Assembly: GCF_026339955.1 (NCBI RefSeq)
Contig: NZ_JAPEPW010000003.1
Location: 62,001 to 126,000 of the forward strand
DNA length: 64,000 nt
Source of the DNA: Streptomyces sp. NBC_01549
GTDB lineage: Bacteria > Actinomycetota > Actinomycetes > Streptomycetales > Streptomycetaceae
Direction of reading: 5' to 3'
The notes under the pieces were generated by a model. That model ran no database searches. It saw only the letters and a program-made list of their open reading frames with translations, and was not told the DNA's origin. Both the position numbers and the translations under genes were made by a program. This document shows, in pieces, positions 17,951 to 27,166 of this stretch (positions are counted from its first letter, which is position 1; the number at the start of each line of letters is the position of its first letter).

Positions 17951-19843
17951 ATGCAGGTGACCGTGACCGACACCTCGCCCGAAGATTCCACGCCACCCCC
18001 TCCACCTCCGGCCACCATCAACTTTGAGGGGAAGCACGGCAAGAACCCGCTGGCAGAGGCCAGTTTTGCGAAGATGTGCGGCCGGCTTCCGTCCGTGTTG
18101 GGGCACACCGCCCGCATGGCCTGGGCCGTGGACCGGCCCGCCGTCATGCTGCTGCTCACCTGCCAGTTCCTCACGGGAGCCGCGGCCGCAATGGTCCTCG
18201 CGTTCACCGCGAAGGCCATGACGCATATCCTCGGAGCCGACGCGGTCTCCGAACGCCTGCATGCCGCCCTGCCCGCTCTCATCGTCGTCACGGCGGCCGC
18301 GGCGGTCGGCCGAGTCAGCAGCGCTTTATCCTCCTACGCCGACGGGCGGATCACCCCACTGCTGATGACCGAGGCGGACGTCGCCTTGGTGTCCGCGGTG
18401 TGCCGCGTCGAAGCCTCCGCATACGGTGAGGACGGCTTCTCCGACCGGCAGGAAGCCGCCGAGGTCGGCGTCACACGCACCCGGATGATGGTGCAGGACG
18501 CCCAGCGCTTCATGACCGCCGTCGTCCGCATGATCGCCGCGGGCGGCGTCATCACAGCGCTGCACTGGATGATGCTGCCGCTGCTGCTGCTCGCCGTCCT
18601 CCCTGCCGGCACGGGGGCCGTGCTGTCCGCGCGCGTCGACTACGAGACCCACTACGCCAACGTCGGCGACCGCAACGTACGGGCCATGATGCGCTGGTGG
18701 GCCACCTACTCCCGCTACGGCGACGAGGTCCGTGCGAACGGCATGACCAGCTACCTCGTCTACTGGTACCGGGCCCTGTCCGATCGCATCGACGAGCGCA
18801 CCCTCACCGCCGCGCCCCGCATGCTGCGCATCGTCCTTGCGAGCAGCGCCCTCGACGGGGTGTTCCTGCTCGGTACCTGGGCCACCCTCGCCTGGCTCGC
18901 CACCACCGGCCGCGTCGCCCTCCCGGTCGCGGCCACCGCGGTGGTCGCCGTCCAGACCACCCTGGCCGCGCTCTCGCAGTTCGTCATCCACGGCGCCGCG
19001 ATGTTCCACACCTCGCTGTACCTCGCCGACATGCGTTCCTTCCTCGACATGGCCGCCGAACGAGTCCCCAAGCGCGGGGAGCTGACCATCTCCGAACGGG
19101 TAAAGGAGATCCGTCTCGACGAGGTCGTCTACCAGTACCCCGGCACGGACGAACCCGCCGTCGACGGAGTCTCACTCACCCTCCACCGGGGCGAAATCCT
19201 GGCCATCGTGGGCGAGAACGGCTCGGGCAAGTCCACCCTCGCCAAGCTCATCACCGGCATCCTGCTCGCCGACAAGGGCCGTGTCCTGTGGGACAGCACC
19301 GACCTGGCCGACACCCGTCCTGACTCCGTGTGGTCCCGCACCGCCCTCGTCCCGCAGAACTTCGCCTGCTGGCCCCTGCGGGCCCGCGAGAACATCACCC
19401 TCGGACAGCCCAAAACCCTCGACGACGGACCCGTGTGGGAAGCCGTCGACGCCGTCGGCATGCGGAAGGCGGTCGAGAAACTGCCCAAGCAGCTCGACAC
19501 CCTGCTCGCAAAAGAACTCTTCGGAGGCGCCGAACTGTCCGGAGGCCAGTGGCAGCGGCTCGCGTGCGGCAGGGCCCTGTACCGGCAGACCCCGCTGCTG
19601 ATCCTGGACGAACCGACCTCGCAGATGGACCCGCGAGGCGAGCACCAGATCTTCCTTGAGATCAAGCGCATCGCCGCCGAGCGCATGACCATCGTCGTGA
19701 CACACCAGCTCGAGAACACCCGTCTCGCAGACCGGATCCTCGTCATGCGTGACGGCCGCATCATCGAGCAAGGCCGCTACGACGAACTTGCATACGGAAG
19801 CGGCTTGTTCGCTGAACTCCTTACCCTGGCCAAGGACCGCTGA
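17951..19843 (+). CDS. ABC exporter (fused membrane and ATPase domains)
   Basis: 630 residues; GAGGAGG 4 nt before the ATG. About residues 50-360 contain the membrane segments (VMLLLTCQFLTGAAAAMVLA; ALIVVTAAAAVGRVSSALSS; MMLPLLLLAVLPAGTGAVLS; GVFLLGTWATLAWLATTG). The ATPase domain has Walker A GENGSGKST, Q-loop VPQNFA, signature LSGGQ, Walker B LLILDEPTS and H-loop VTHQ. The half-transporter layout of peptide exporters fits secretion of the modified TgmA product. It has no peptidase C39 domain, so leader removal must be done elsewhere. Confidence 0.88.
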   Translation: MQVTVTDTSPEDSTPPPPPPATINFEGKHGKNPLAEASFAKMCGRLPSVLGHTARMAWAVDRPAVMLLLTCQFLTGAAAAMVLAFTAKAMTHILGADAVSERLHAALPALIVVTAAAAVGRVSSALSSYADGRITPLLMTEADVALVSAVCRVEASAYGEDGFSDRQEAAEVGVTRTRMMVQDAQRFMTAVVRMIAAGGVITALHWMMLPLLLLAVLPAGTGAVLSARVDYETHYANVGDRNVRAMMRWWATYSRYGDEVRANGMTSYLVYWYRALSDRIDERTLTAAPRMLRIVLASSALDGVFLLGTWATLAWLATTGRVALPVAATAVVAVQTTLAALSQFVIHGAAMFHTSLYLADMRSFLDMAAERVPKRGELTISERVKEIRLDEVVYQYPGTDEPAVDGVSLTLHRGEILAIVGENGSGKSTLAKLITGILLADKGRVLWDSTDLADTRPDSVWSRTALVPQNFACWPLRARENITLGQPKTLDDGPVWEAVDAVGMRKAVEKLPKQLDTLLAKELFGGAELSGGQWQRLACGRALYRQTPLLILDEPTSQMDPRGEHQIFLEIKRIAAERMTIVVTHQLENTRLADRILVMRDGRIIEQGRYDELAYGSGLFAELLTLAKDR

Positions 19844-19854
19844 CCGAGAGGAGT

Positions 19855-19880
19855 CACGGCGGGGCGTCGACCCCGCCGTG
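19855..19880 (+). terminator. terminator after the ABC exporter
   Basis: Perfect 10-bp stem CACGGCGGGG/CCCCGCCGTG with a 6-nt loop, 12 nt after the stop codon, tail CTTC. Confidence 0.7.
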
Positions 19881-20076
19881 CTTCATCAGCGAAAGACCGC
19901 GCAACCGGATGCGGTCTCACATGGTGAGACGCTGACCTGCGTGCCCGCCTGACTCCCGCTACTTCCCGTTGAGTGCTGCGTAATCGAGCACACAGGAAGC
20001 ACATGCGGCCTTCTCCCCGTTCCAGTCTGCGCGGTTCGGGCCTCGTCGCCGGGGCGGGCGCACTATCGTCAGGCAT

Positions 20077-20511
20077 ATGAAGGTCCGCCACAATGTTCGT
20101 GCGGTTCTGCTCGACGACGACCATCTGGTGTTCCTGCGCCGAGGATGGTCGGGCGGCACCCCCTACTACACAACCGTCGGTGGGGGCGTCGAACCCGACG
20201 ACGCCGACCTTGAAGCGGCTCTACGCCGCGAAGTCATGGAAGAGATCGGCGCCACGATCGGCCCTGCCACCGAATTCCTGACCATGACCGAACCGGGCGA
20301 AAAGGTCACCGTCGTACAGCACTTCTTCCGCGCCGACGTGCTGGACATGGATCAAAACCGCCGCAGCGGCCCCGAGCTCGACGACCCCGACATCGGCGAC
20401 TTCTCGCCAGTCCGAGTCGAGTTGGACGCGTCAACCCTGACAGCGCTCGAACTCCAACCGCCCGATCTCGCCAGCTACCTGCGGGAGCACGCCAAGAATT
20501 GGGGCGCCTGA
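20077..20511 (+). CDS. Nudix hydrolase
   Basis: 144 residues. The Nudix helix is recognisable (GGGVEPDDADLEAALRREV then MEEIG). The core REVMEEIG is complete, while the first conserved Glu of the box is replaced by Ala/Asp. N-terminal RAVLLDDDHLVFLRRG is typical of the family. Substrate unknown. Its stop codon TGA coincides with the TNA target of the adjacent IS, so the last residues may have been altered by the insertion. Confidence 0.85.
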   Translation: MKVRHNVRAVLLDDDHLVFLRRGWSGGTPYYTTVGGGVEPDDADLEAALRREVMEEIGATIGPATEFLTMTEPGEKVTVVQHFFRADVLDMDQNRRSGPELDDPDIGDFSPVRVELDASTLTALELQPPDLASYLREHAKNWGA

Positions 20512-20655
20512 GTGCGTTGTGGCAAACCGGATTTCGTTCGAGGTGTGCGGCGCGGGTGATCATCTGGACAGAGGTTCGGGTGCGGCCGTGGGCATGAGAG
20601 AACGGGCCCCTTGGTAGTGACGCGGTTACGACACCAGCACGACCAAGGAAGCCCG

Positions 20656-21612
20656 TTGCCTGATCAGTTGAGCAGTATCTCTGTGCCTGCGTCCACCGCG
20701 GTCACCCCTGGGTGTGACTGCTACGTGCACCGGTTCGGTTCGGTCGCTCCGGGACGGCGGGCGCGGTGCTATCCGAGTGACATGACGGATGCGGAGTGGG
20801 CCGAGGTCCGCTCGGCGATGCCGGTGCCGGCCTGGCTCCTCAAGCGGGGCGGGCGTCCGGAGGCGTATTGCCACCGCGAGATGCTCGACGCTGTGCGCTA
20901 CCTCGTCGACAACGGCGTGAAGTGGATGGCCATGCCGGTCGACTTCCCGTACTGGCGGGCGGTCTACGACTTCTTCCGCCGCTGGCGGACCTGCGACTAC
21001 GTGCGTGAACTGCACGAACGCCTGCGCCACACGGCGAGGGGACGCTCAGGCCGCAATGCCGGGCCCAGTGCGGGAGTCATCGACAGCCAGTCGGTGGACG
21101 CCTCCGAGACCGTCGGCGAGGACAGTCGCGGATACGACGGCGGCAAGTCACGCGACGGGCGCAAGCGCCACATTCTGACCGACACCGAGGGCCTGCTCCT
21201 GGAGGTCACCGTGACCACGGCCGATGTGCACGACTCCAAGGCCGCCCCCGCACTGCTGGAGACGTTCATGGACCAGCCGGGCCGGCTGCTGAAACTGGTG
21301 TGGGTCGACAGCGCCTACCAGGGTCCGGCGCTGGCGAAGGCGTTCGCCCGCCACGGAGTCCGGACCGAGGTCGTGCGCCGATCCGACGGACAACCCGGAT
21401 TTGTCGTACTGGCCCGCAGATGGGTCGTGGAACGAACGCTGAGCTGGCTCTCCCGCTCACGCCGCCTCAACCGCGACCACGAACGCCGCCCCGACCACCA
21501 CGCCCAGATGGTGTGGTGGGCCGCCGTGATCAGACTGTCCCGGCGCCTGGCCGCAGACGCTCCGCGCTGGCCGGAGAAACGCCCCGGCCGACTGCTCCAG
21601 GCGCGGGCATGA
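20656..21612 (+). CDS. IS5-family transposase (element A)
   Basis: 318 residues from TTG 20656; the position is supported by alignment with the two related copies, which also start at TTG. DDE transposase: N-terminal RCYPSDMTDAEWAEV, first Asp in GVIDSQSV, second Asp in VDSAYQG, and the glutamate block RRWVVERTLSWL with the downstream Arg. All catalytic positions are present, so the enzyme may be active. Confidence 0.92.
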   Translation: MPDQLSSISVPASTAVTPGCDCYVHRFGSVAPGRRARCYPSDMTDAEWAEVRSAMPVPAWLLKRGGRPEAYCHREMLDAVRYLVDNGVKWMAMPVDFPYWRAVYDFFRRWRTCDYVRELHERLRHTARGRSGRNAGPSAGVIDSQSVDASETVGEDSRGYDGGKSRDGRKRHILTDTEGLLLEVTVTTADVHDSKAAPALLETFMDQPGRLLKLVWVDSAYQGPALAKAFARHGVRTEVVRRSDGQPGFVVLARRWVVERTLSWLSRSRRLNRDHERRPDHHAQMVWWAAVIRLSRRLAADAPRWPEKRPGRLLQARA

Positions 21613-22096
21613 ACCGCCCGTCCTTCGCCCGCACCAGCCAGCCCCGCTTCTCCAGCGCACAGGCACGGTGCCGGATCTTCTCCACCTCGTTCTTGATCTC
21701 CGCTTCCCGGCCCACCGCCCGCGTCAGCTCCACCCCGTTCACCGGCCCCGGAGCGGCCACCACCGCGGCGAACACCTCCCGATAGAGACCGCTGAGCACC
21801 TCCTCGCCCATGCCCGACCGCCACACCGGCGGCCGCTCACCATGCCCCGCGCCCAAGCCGCCCGATCCCACGGCGGCAGCCATCTCACCACCAGACGGCA
21901 CGGAAACCGGCGTATTCACCGGGCTCTCCTCAGCCAGCACCGACACGAGTTCCTCACGCCCCACCCGGGCCCGCTCGACTCGCTCCCGCGCGGCATCCAC
22001 CTCCGCCTGAGCCTGCTCCAGGACCTCCGTCCAGGACTCCAGATCCTGCCTCGCCCGCGCCTCACGCCGTTCCATCAACCCCAGCACCGACGGCAT
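21530..22096 (-). CDS. IS5-associated coiled-coil/winged-helix accessory protein A
   Basis: 188 residues. The start ATG 22096 is set by GGAGGG upstream and by alignment with the copies at 38074 and 55595, all beginning (M/V)xSVxGLxE. The N-terminal 60 residues form a charged coiled coil (ERREARARQDLESWTEVLEQ). A Pro-rich linker leads to VWRSGMGEEVL and a C-terminal winged-helix-like segment with a basic strand (EVEKIRHRACALEKRGWLVR). It overlaps the transposase 3' end by 83 nt on the opposite strand. Function unknown; see findings. Confidence 0.75.
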   Translation of the reverse strand: MPSVLGLMERREARARQDLESWTEVLEQAQAEVDAARERVERARVGREELVSVLAEESPVNTPVSVPSGGEMAAAVGSGGLGAGHGERPPVWRSGMGEEVLSGLYREVFAAVVAAPGPVNGVELTRAVGREAEIKNEVEKIRHRACALEKRGWLVRAKDGRFMPAPGAVGRGVSPASAERLRPGAGTV

Positions 22097-22218
22097 CGCA
22101 CCCTCCTCGATCAACAACAAGCCGCCCGCTGCCTGCCCCTACCCCGCCGCGATCATGCCCCGCACACGAAGAAGCCCCTGCTCATCGAACAGGGACGCCC
22201 TTTGCCACAACGCACTCA

Positions 22219-22565
22219 GTCACCAGCCACCCGGCCAACCGGTCCTGGCCCTCCTCGGTGTTCGCCCGGAACCCGTACGCCGCCCGGATCTCGCCCCGAT
22301 GCCGCTGGATCGCCTTGCTCTGCCAGTCGTAGTCCGCCCACGCCTCCGCAGGCACCTTGACCTGCTGGGCGACGTACGCCACCGCGGCGGCCGGCACCTC
22401 CTTGGCCGACTCCGGGAACCGGGCCTCCACCTCGAAGAACTTCAGCAACAACGCGAACCCGAGCCGGGTCGCCCCGGACTTGTTCCGCACCCGCCTCATG
22501 TCGTCTTCGAGCAGCGTCCAGACCTCGATCAGGTCCTCCGGCTCCCAGTCCTGCCGCACCCGCAC
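22219..22565 (-). pseudogene. tnpA: Tn3-family transposase, N-terminal fragment
   Basis: About 115 residues of the DUF4158 (Tn3 TnpA N-terminal) domain: RRVRNKSGATRLGFALLLKFF, then EVPAAAVAYVAQQV, ending AGWLVTE. The frame continues into the end of IS element A, which cut off the remaining 850 or so residues. The gene points away from tap. The Tn3 end lies upstream at about 22570-22710, where it replaced the 3' half of tap. Confidence 0.85.
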
Positions 22566-22592
22566 TCCTCCACCCCGCCCGAGATCACTCGT

Positions 22593-23936
22593 TCAGCTCA
22601 ACGAGGCGCCCGACGAGGGGAAACGACGACCACAGCAGTCACACGGCGCTACATGTCCGTTCGCCGTAGCTATACGAGAACAGGGCCGGGTCCGCGTGTG
22701 GAAGCGCGGAAGATCCTTGAGCAGCGGGTGCCCGTCCGGCGCCTCGCACGGCGCGCAGTCCACCGCGTCCTTGCCCAGGCTGCCGGGGTTGTGCTCGGAG
22801 TGCCGCTTCCCCGTCTCGTCGGGCTCGGAGGCGCGGGTCGGCGGGTGGAAGGCGGTCATCAGCTCCAGGCCCGTGACGGCGGTGGAACCACGCGGCGTCA
22901 TCACCCGGGACGCATACACACCCAGGAGCCGGGCGAGGTCCGTCGGCGCCAACTGCCCGGCCCCATCCCAGTGGCGGGTGTCGAGCGCGTTCCACGACGG
23001 GATGCACAGCTGCACGCAGTTGCGCTCCGCGCCCTGCGCCGGGCGGTAGATCCGCGCCCACGGCCCGAACCCGCGCTTCGTCAGCTTCCACTCCGCGCGC
23101 ACCAGCTGCTTGATGACCTTGTGCCCCTCCGGGATCCGCCCGGCGAGCCGCTCATCCTCGGAGAGAGCGACCGGCAGGCCGTAGCACTCCAGCGCGGACT
23201 GGGTGAGCACGATCAGCGGGTCGGCGTCCTTGCCCGGCCCGGACAGCTTCGGCTGCCCGAGCAGGGCCTCCTTCAGCGTCCAGTCGACCAGGGCCGGGAT
23301 GGACTTGGCGGGCACGTCCAGGACCAGGCCGCCGACGCAGTACGCGAGAACCTGCCCGTCGACATCGACGACCGCGAGCGGACCGTTGACGAAATGCGGG
23401 TCGGCGTCGGCCGGGGTGTTCGCCGGGGCCGCCTTCCGCGCGGCCGGGCGTTGCGACGTCGGCCTGGCGGCGGGCGCCGGGCGCGACGCGACGGCCGGAG
23501 CAGTGGCGGGGCGGGACGGGGTGTTCTGTTTGGTCGTCATGACCGCAGCCTCGGGCGCCGGACCTGTGGATACGGCCCGCGCTTCCGGCACCAGGGCGGG
23601 AGCGCTCGCGAACGTCGGGGGAACGGCCGTGTCCTGGACGGGCGTTGTTGGCACCGCGGCCCCCGGGGCTGCCTCCGTGTCCGGAGCGGGGAAGCGGGCG
23701 GCAAGGTTTTCGAGCAGCCGAGCGTAGGCGGCGCGCTGCGGCGGCCGCGGTTCGGTCCGCCCAGTTTCCCAGTTCCCCACAGCCTTCCGGCGGGTTTCCA
23801 GGGCCTTCGCGATCTGGGTCTGGGTCAGCCCCGCTGCCTCACGCAGTCGCTTGCGCTCAGCAGGCGGTGGCCGGTCGTCCTGGGCAACCTTCTCCGTCGA
23901 AACGAATGCGGCTTCTAAATCACCGCCATTCGACAA
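22593..23936 (-). pseudogene. tap: telomere-associated protein Tap, truncated
   Basis: 447 codons, with Tap-like sequence to about codon 410 (nt 22710); the rest is Tn3-derived tail. Full Tap proteins are over 700 residues. N-terminal HTH (RKRLREAAGLTQTQIAKALE, RKAVGNWETGRTEPRPPQRA), low-complexity Pro/Ala linker, then the Tap core (NGPLAVVDVDGQVLAYCVGG; KRGFGPWARIYRPAQG; YASRVMTPRGSTAVTGLELM). The start is TTG 23936, overlapping the end of the small gene upstream. Tap binds the telomere 3' overhang and recruits terminal protein Tpg in Streptomyces. No tpg is visible here. Truncated and probably non-functional. Confidence 0.85.
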
Positions 23937-23997
23937 CCCACTCCCCTTCTTTGAAGAAATCGATCAGCGAGGGGTAGTCCTCAACCCACTCGTCCCC

Positions 23998-25470
23998 CAC
24001 GGCCCCGGCGTAGTTCTCCCTTGAGTTGTTCTGCCCCGGTTTGATGTGGCTGGTTGCAGGACGAGCGCGACTTCTGATGATCTTTCAGGTCTCTACGCCA
24101 AAAGATCGTCACAGGAGTCGCGCTCGTGCCCGCATCTTCGCCGATCCCCCCTGCCGTTGGCCAACTCGCGGACCTCGCCCGGGGGGAGGCCGAGCTCGCC
24201 ACCGACCCGACGACAGTGGAGTCCGAACTGGTCAGCAGGTTGCGGCAGGTCCCGGACCTGCGCGCGAAACGTGGCCGACGCCACGCCCTGGTGGTGATCC
24301 TGACACTGACCGCGTGCGCGACGCTGGTGGTCGGCGGCGACTCGATCGCCGCGATCTGGCAGTGGGCGGCCCGTGCCCCGCAGACGAACCTGGCCAGTAT
24401 CGGCGCTCGGTACAACCCGCTGACCGGCCGTTACCTCGTACCCAGCGAGCGCACCTTCCGGCGCGTGCTCACCCATCTGGACACCGACGCCCTGGACACG
24501 GCAACCTGCGGACACGTCGCGGACCTCGCCCGCGGCACCGTGCCGGCGCCGGAGATCCCCGCCACCCCGGGACCAGCGGAACGCGAACAGCGCCGCACCG
24601 CCCAGCGCGCAGCCGAGCACCCGGCGCCAGAGGGGCTGCTGCCCGCCGCGGCCCTGGACGGCAAGGCCCTGACCGGCGCCCGCACCGAGAGCGGGCGGGT
24701 CTTCCTGGTCGGCGCGATCGACCACGCCAACGGCGCGGTCCTGGGCCAGAGCCAGGTCCCCGACAAGCGCGGCGAGGGCGAGGCAGCCCGGGCCCTGCTC
24801 ACCCGACTCGGCCTGGACGGAAGGGTGTTCACCCTGGACGCGCTGCACACCACGAAGAAGACCGCCCGCCTGATCACCGGCCCCCTCGGCAGCCACTACG
24901 TCCTGATCCTCAAGGGCAACCAGCCCCTCGCGCACGCCGCCGCCCAGATACTGCTGACCGGCACGGACACCGACTTCACCGAGACCACCGCGACCGAGAC
25001 CGACCGCGGGCACGGCCGCACCGAACGCCGCACCCTGCGCACCGCACCCGCCGGCCACACCCTGTTCCCCGGCGCATCCCAGGTCTTCCGCCTCCGCCGC
25101 GACACCGGCAACCTCGACGGCGAATGGACCAGCAAAGAGATCGTCTTCGGCGTCACCAGCCTGCCGCCCGACGTCGCCGGCCCCGCCCACCTCAACCATT
25201 ACGAGAGGTCCCACTGGACCGTGGAGAACAAGATCCACTGGGTGCGAGACGTCACCTTCCGGGAAGACAACTCCCAGGTCAGGACCGGTACAGCACCCCG
25301 AGCCCTGGCCAGCTTCCGCAACCTGGCGATCAGCACCATCCGCCTCGCCGGACGCGCCAACATCGCCCACGCCCGCCGCGACCTCCTCCGCCACAAGGAC
25401 GCCTTCGCCGTCTACGGCATCTGATCAACCGGCACGGAACCGGACATCACACAACTACGCCGGGGCCGTG
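23998..25470. mobile_element. ISAs1-family element, complete
   Basis: 1473 bp. Terminal inverted repeats CACGGCCCCGGCGTAGTT are flanked by the 9-bp direct repeat ACTCGTCCC (23989-23997 and 25471-25479). Clean boundaries indicate a recent insertion. Confidence 0.93.
24126..25424 (+). CDS. ISAs1-family transposase
   Basis: 432 residues from GTG 24126. DDE-type: N-terminal DLRAKRGRRHALVVILTLTA, catalytic ALDGKALTGAR, FTLDALHT, and the C-terminal ERSHWTVENKIHWVRDVTF. Full length and uninterrupted. Confidence 0.93.
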   Translation: MPASSPIPPAVGQLADLARGEAELATDPTTVESELVSRLRQVPDLRAKRGRRHALVVILTLTACATLVVGGDSIAAIWQWAARAPQTNLASIGARYNPLTGRYLVPSERTFRRVLTHLDTDALDTATCGHVADLARGTVPAPEIPATPGPAEREQRRTAQRAAEHPAPEGLLPAAALDGKALTGARTESGRVFLVGAIDHANGAVLGQSQVPDKRGEGEAARALLTRLGLDGRVFTLDALHTTKKTARLITGPLGSHYVLILKGNQPLAHAAAQILLTGTDTDFTETTATETDRGHGRTERRTLRTAPAGHTLFPGASQVFRLRRDTGNLDGEWTSKEIVFGVTSLPPDVAGPAHLNHYERSHWTVENKIHWVRDVTFREDNSQVRTGTAPRALASFRNLAISTIRLAGRANIAHARRDLLRHKDAFAVYGI

Positions 25471-25686
25471 ACTCGTCCCCACCAGAGATTTTGAGGTTTT
25501 CATCAGCAGCCGTGAGAACTAGATAGCTCGGCGGATCATCCGGCAGTTCCTTGATGAAGACGAACCTGCCAGCCTCATCACCTTCCACGATCTTCCCGAG
25601 TACGCCAATCCTAATCACACTACACTCGTCTTTCTTTCCGCAGGCCGGGGCCTCCTGCGGGAGGCCCCGGCGCTCACCGAATTTGA

Positions 25687-25810
25687 CTAATCTCCAATGA
25701 GTGGAACGACCCCGAGCTCCCGGGCGACTTCGGTGACCGTTCGGTCCGACGATCGCACGAACTCGATCGCGTCCCGCTTGTACTCGTCCGAGTACCGATT
25801 CGTGTACTTG
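25687..25810 (-). pseudogene. IS3-family OrfA remnant
   Basis: About 40 codons ending at TAG 25687: KYTNRYSDEYKRDAIEFVR, then TVTEVARELGVVPLIGD, the N-terminal HTH of IS3/IS911 OrfA. There is no start in frame (TGA just upstream) and no OrfB. Confidence 0.75.
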
Positions 25811-26140
25811 CTTCACACCTGACACTGCTTCCTCTGGAACCTCAGATCCCAGTCTCCAGGTGTCCACGATCAAGGGGAAGCTTCACCGCCAGTTCCACCC
25901 CACGCAACGACACGAACCCACCCCAGAAGCACAACGATGGCCTGCACAACCCCAGCGGGGTCGTACAGGCCATCATCACGCAGGCCCCTGATTTACCGAC
26001 AGCGTCAGGGTGCAACCCGACAGGGCCTCAGCCTTGCACAAGCAAACCATCGCGGACTCAGCACCTGGGCCGAACCGTGAAACTCGACAAGGATTTTTGA
26101 CCCCATGATGCCGACAACTCCGGCCGGACTCTCCGTGACG
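25811..26140. other. non-coding gap with an inverted repeat
   Basis: 330 bp between the IS3 remnant and the second immunity gene. It contains GATGGCCTG/CAGGCCATC (25936-25944 with 25966-25974) with an inner CCCC/GGGG pair, a terminator-like hairpin. Two further CAGGG-type repeats occur at 26000-26030. No gene seen. Confidence 0.4.
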
Positions 26141-26773
26141 TTACGGCCTTCTACCGCTCGGAGGTCCATAGTTGGCGGTCAGGGTTGCGGCGTACTCGTC
26201 CGGGACGGTCCGGCCCGCGAAGGCCAGCGGGAGATACGACTCCAGTGCGCCATACACCTCCAGGAAGAGCCCGAACTGCGCGCGCCATTCATTCCGTGCG
26301 GCTACGTTCGGAAAACCTCGGAAAATTGCAACCTCGGGATCCCTTTCACCCCAGAACCCCCATTTTCCGGAAGGTCCGGTCACAGCGATGACGTTCGAAG
26401 AGATTGCAATCGACCCCATGATATCTCCATCTGGCTCGTGACTGATCGCCGCCCAGTAGTCGTCCGCGTCGGCCTCGATGGATAGCGACATCGCCGGGTA
26501 AATCCGATACTCCGGAAGGTAGAACGAGTCGCAATCTGGCTCAAGAACCAGCAGTTCGACGTGTCGGTCGCCATGCCATCGCGCCATCGCGCAGAGCGCC
26601 GGCCAGAATTCCGGGGTGAGGACCGCATCGAACTCACAGAACAGTGAGTCCTCCATATTTTCTTTGAAAACCTGGTCAGGCAACCTGGCATCAAGTTCGA
26701 AGGTGGCTGCGCTACGGGAGCGAACATCCAGGTAGCCGTTGCGATCGATCACGTTCGAACCCGCCTCTGCCAT
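26141..26773 (-). CDS. putative immunity protein of the orphan toxin cassette
   Basis: 210 residues. The ATG shares one base with the TAA of the orphan toxin tail (TAATG), the usual toxin-immunity arrangement. Acidic protein (ENMEDSLFCEFDAVLTPEFW; LSIEADADDYWAAISHEPDG) without signal peptide, so cytoplasmic. I do not recognise the immunity family. Base composition is clearly less GC-rich than the flanking genes, as expected for toxin-immunity cassettes. Confidence 0.65.
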   Translation of the reverse strand: MAEAGSNVIDRNGYLDVRSRSAATFELDARLPDQVFKENMEDSLFCEFDAVLTPEFWPALCAMARWHGDRHVELLVLEPDCDSFYLPEYRIYPAMSLSIEADADDYWAAISHEPDGDIMGSIAISSNVIAVTGPSGKWGFWGERDPEVAIFRGFPNVAARNEWRAQFGLFLEVYGALESYLPLAFAGRTVPDEYAATLTANYGPPSGRRP

Positions 26774-27042
26774 TAGTCCTCACCCAGTCTGATCTTGATG
26801 TCGGCCTTCTTGGACCCTGCATTGTAGTAGTCGGCCGTCCACCCTTCGTGACTGTTGGCCTTCCCTCGAAGGAAATACCTTGCCCCATCCTTCTCGTACA
26901 TGATGTTCGGTCCTTTTTCAGTACGGGCCCACCCATTGTCCTCAAGATTCTCTCCAAATTCCACGGGACCTGCGTCCGTACAGGGACGGGTTCTGGGCCC
27001 TTTTTGAAGGTGATCTCGTACAGGCCCAAATCTCCAACCCAA
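26773..27042 (-). pseudogene. orphan Rhs toxin tail (frameshifted)
   Basis: The segment begins with a copy of the Rhs junction motif: TFKKGPEP in one frame, against TFKKGPDP at the base of the toxin tip in the main Rhs protein. It then continues in the next frame as VEFGENLEDNGWARTEKGP, YEKDGARYFLRGKANSHEGW, DIKIRLGED, stop. One frameshift separates motif and tail. This is the classic layout of a displaced Rhs C-terminal tip, silent until recombination through the motif. Toxin family not recognised; small and basic. Confidence 0.7.
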
Positions 27043-27044
27043 GA

Positions 27045-27073
27045 GGGCCTGCCGGAAATTCTCCGGCAGGCCC
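27045..27073. terminator. bidirectional terminator between toxin cassettes
   Basis: Perfect 12-bp stem GGGCCTGCCGGA/TCCGGCAGGCCC with a 5-nt loop. T-rich TTCTTC follows on the + side and TCTTGG on the - side. It isolates the active toxin-immunity unit from the silent orphan cassette. Confidence 0.75.
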
Positions 27074-27166
27074 TTCTTCGTTCATCGGGCTCCGATTACT
27101 GATCCCATCGATGCATGCATCCCAATCGCCGCTCCCGCAAATTGGACCACATACCAGGAGAGACAG

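Larger units (their letters stand above)
20512..22215. mobile_element. IS5-like element A with accessory gene
   Basis: Terminal inverted repeats begin GTGCGTTGTGGCAAA at both ends. Length 1704 bp, flanked by TGA on the left and TCA on the right. These are both TNA as in the IS1031 group of IS5, but not identical, so the two flanks may not derive from one insertion. It carries a transposase (+) and a convergent accessory gene (-) that overlap at their 3' ends, the same plan as the elements at 37962 and 54045. The left flank is the Nudix gene and the right flank a Tn3 transposase fragment. Confidence 0.85.
23920..25618 (-). pseudogene. small gene split by ISAs1 (unknown product)
   Basis: Start GTG 25618 (IRIGVLGKIVEGDEAGRFVF, then LPDDPPSYLVLTAADENL), interrupted after GGDE by the ISAs1 element. 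Removing bases 23998-25470 and one 9-bp duplicate continues in frame as DEWVEDYPSLIDFFKEGEW to a stop at 23920, giving about 75 residues. The stop overlaps the tap start. The acidic, Trp-ending C-terminus is of the Imm or SMI1-like small protein type, but I do not recognise the family. Confidence 0.7.

Noticed and set aside
24026..25471. 481-codon + strand frame overlapping the ISAs1 transposase
   Set aside because: Arg/Pro/His-rich out-of-frame shadow of the transposase.
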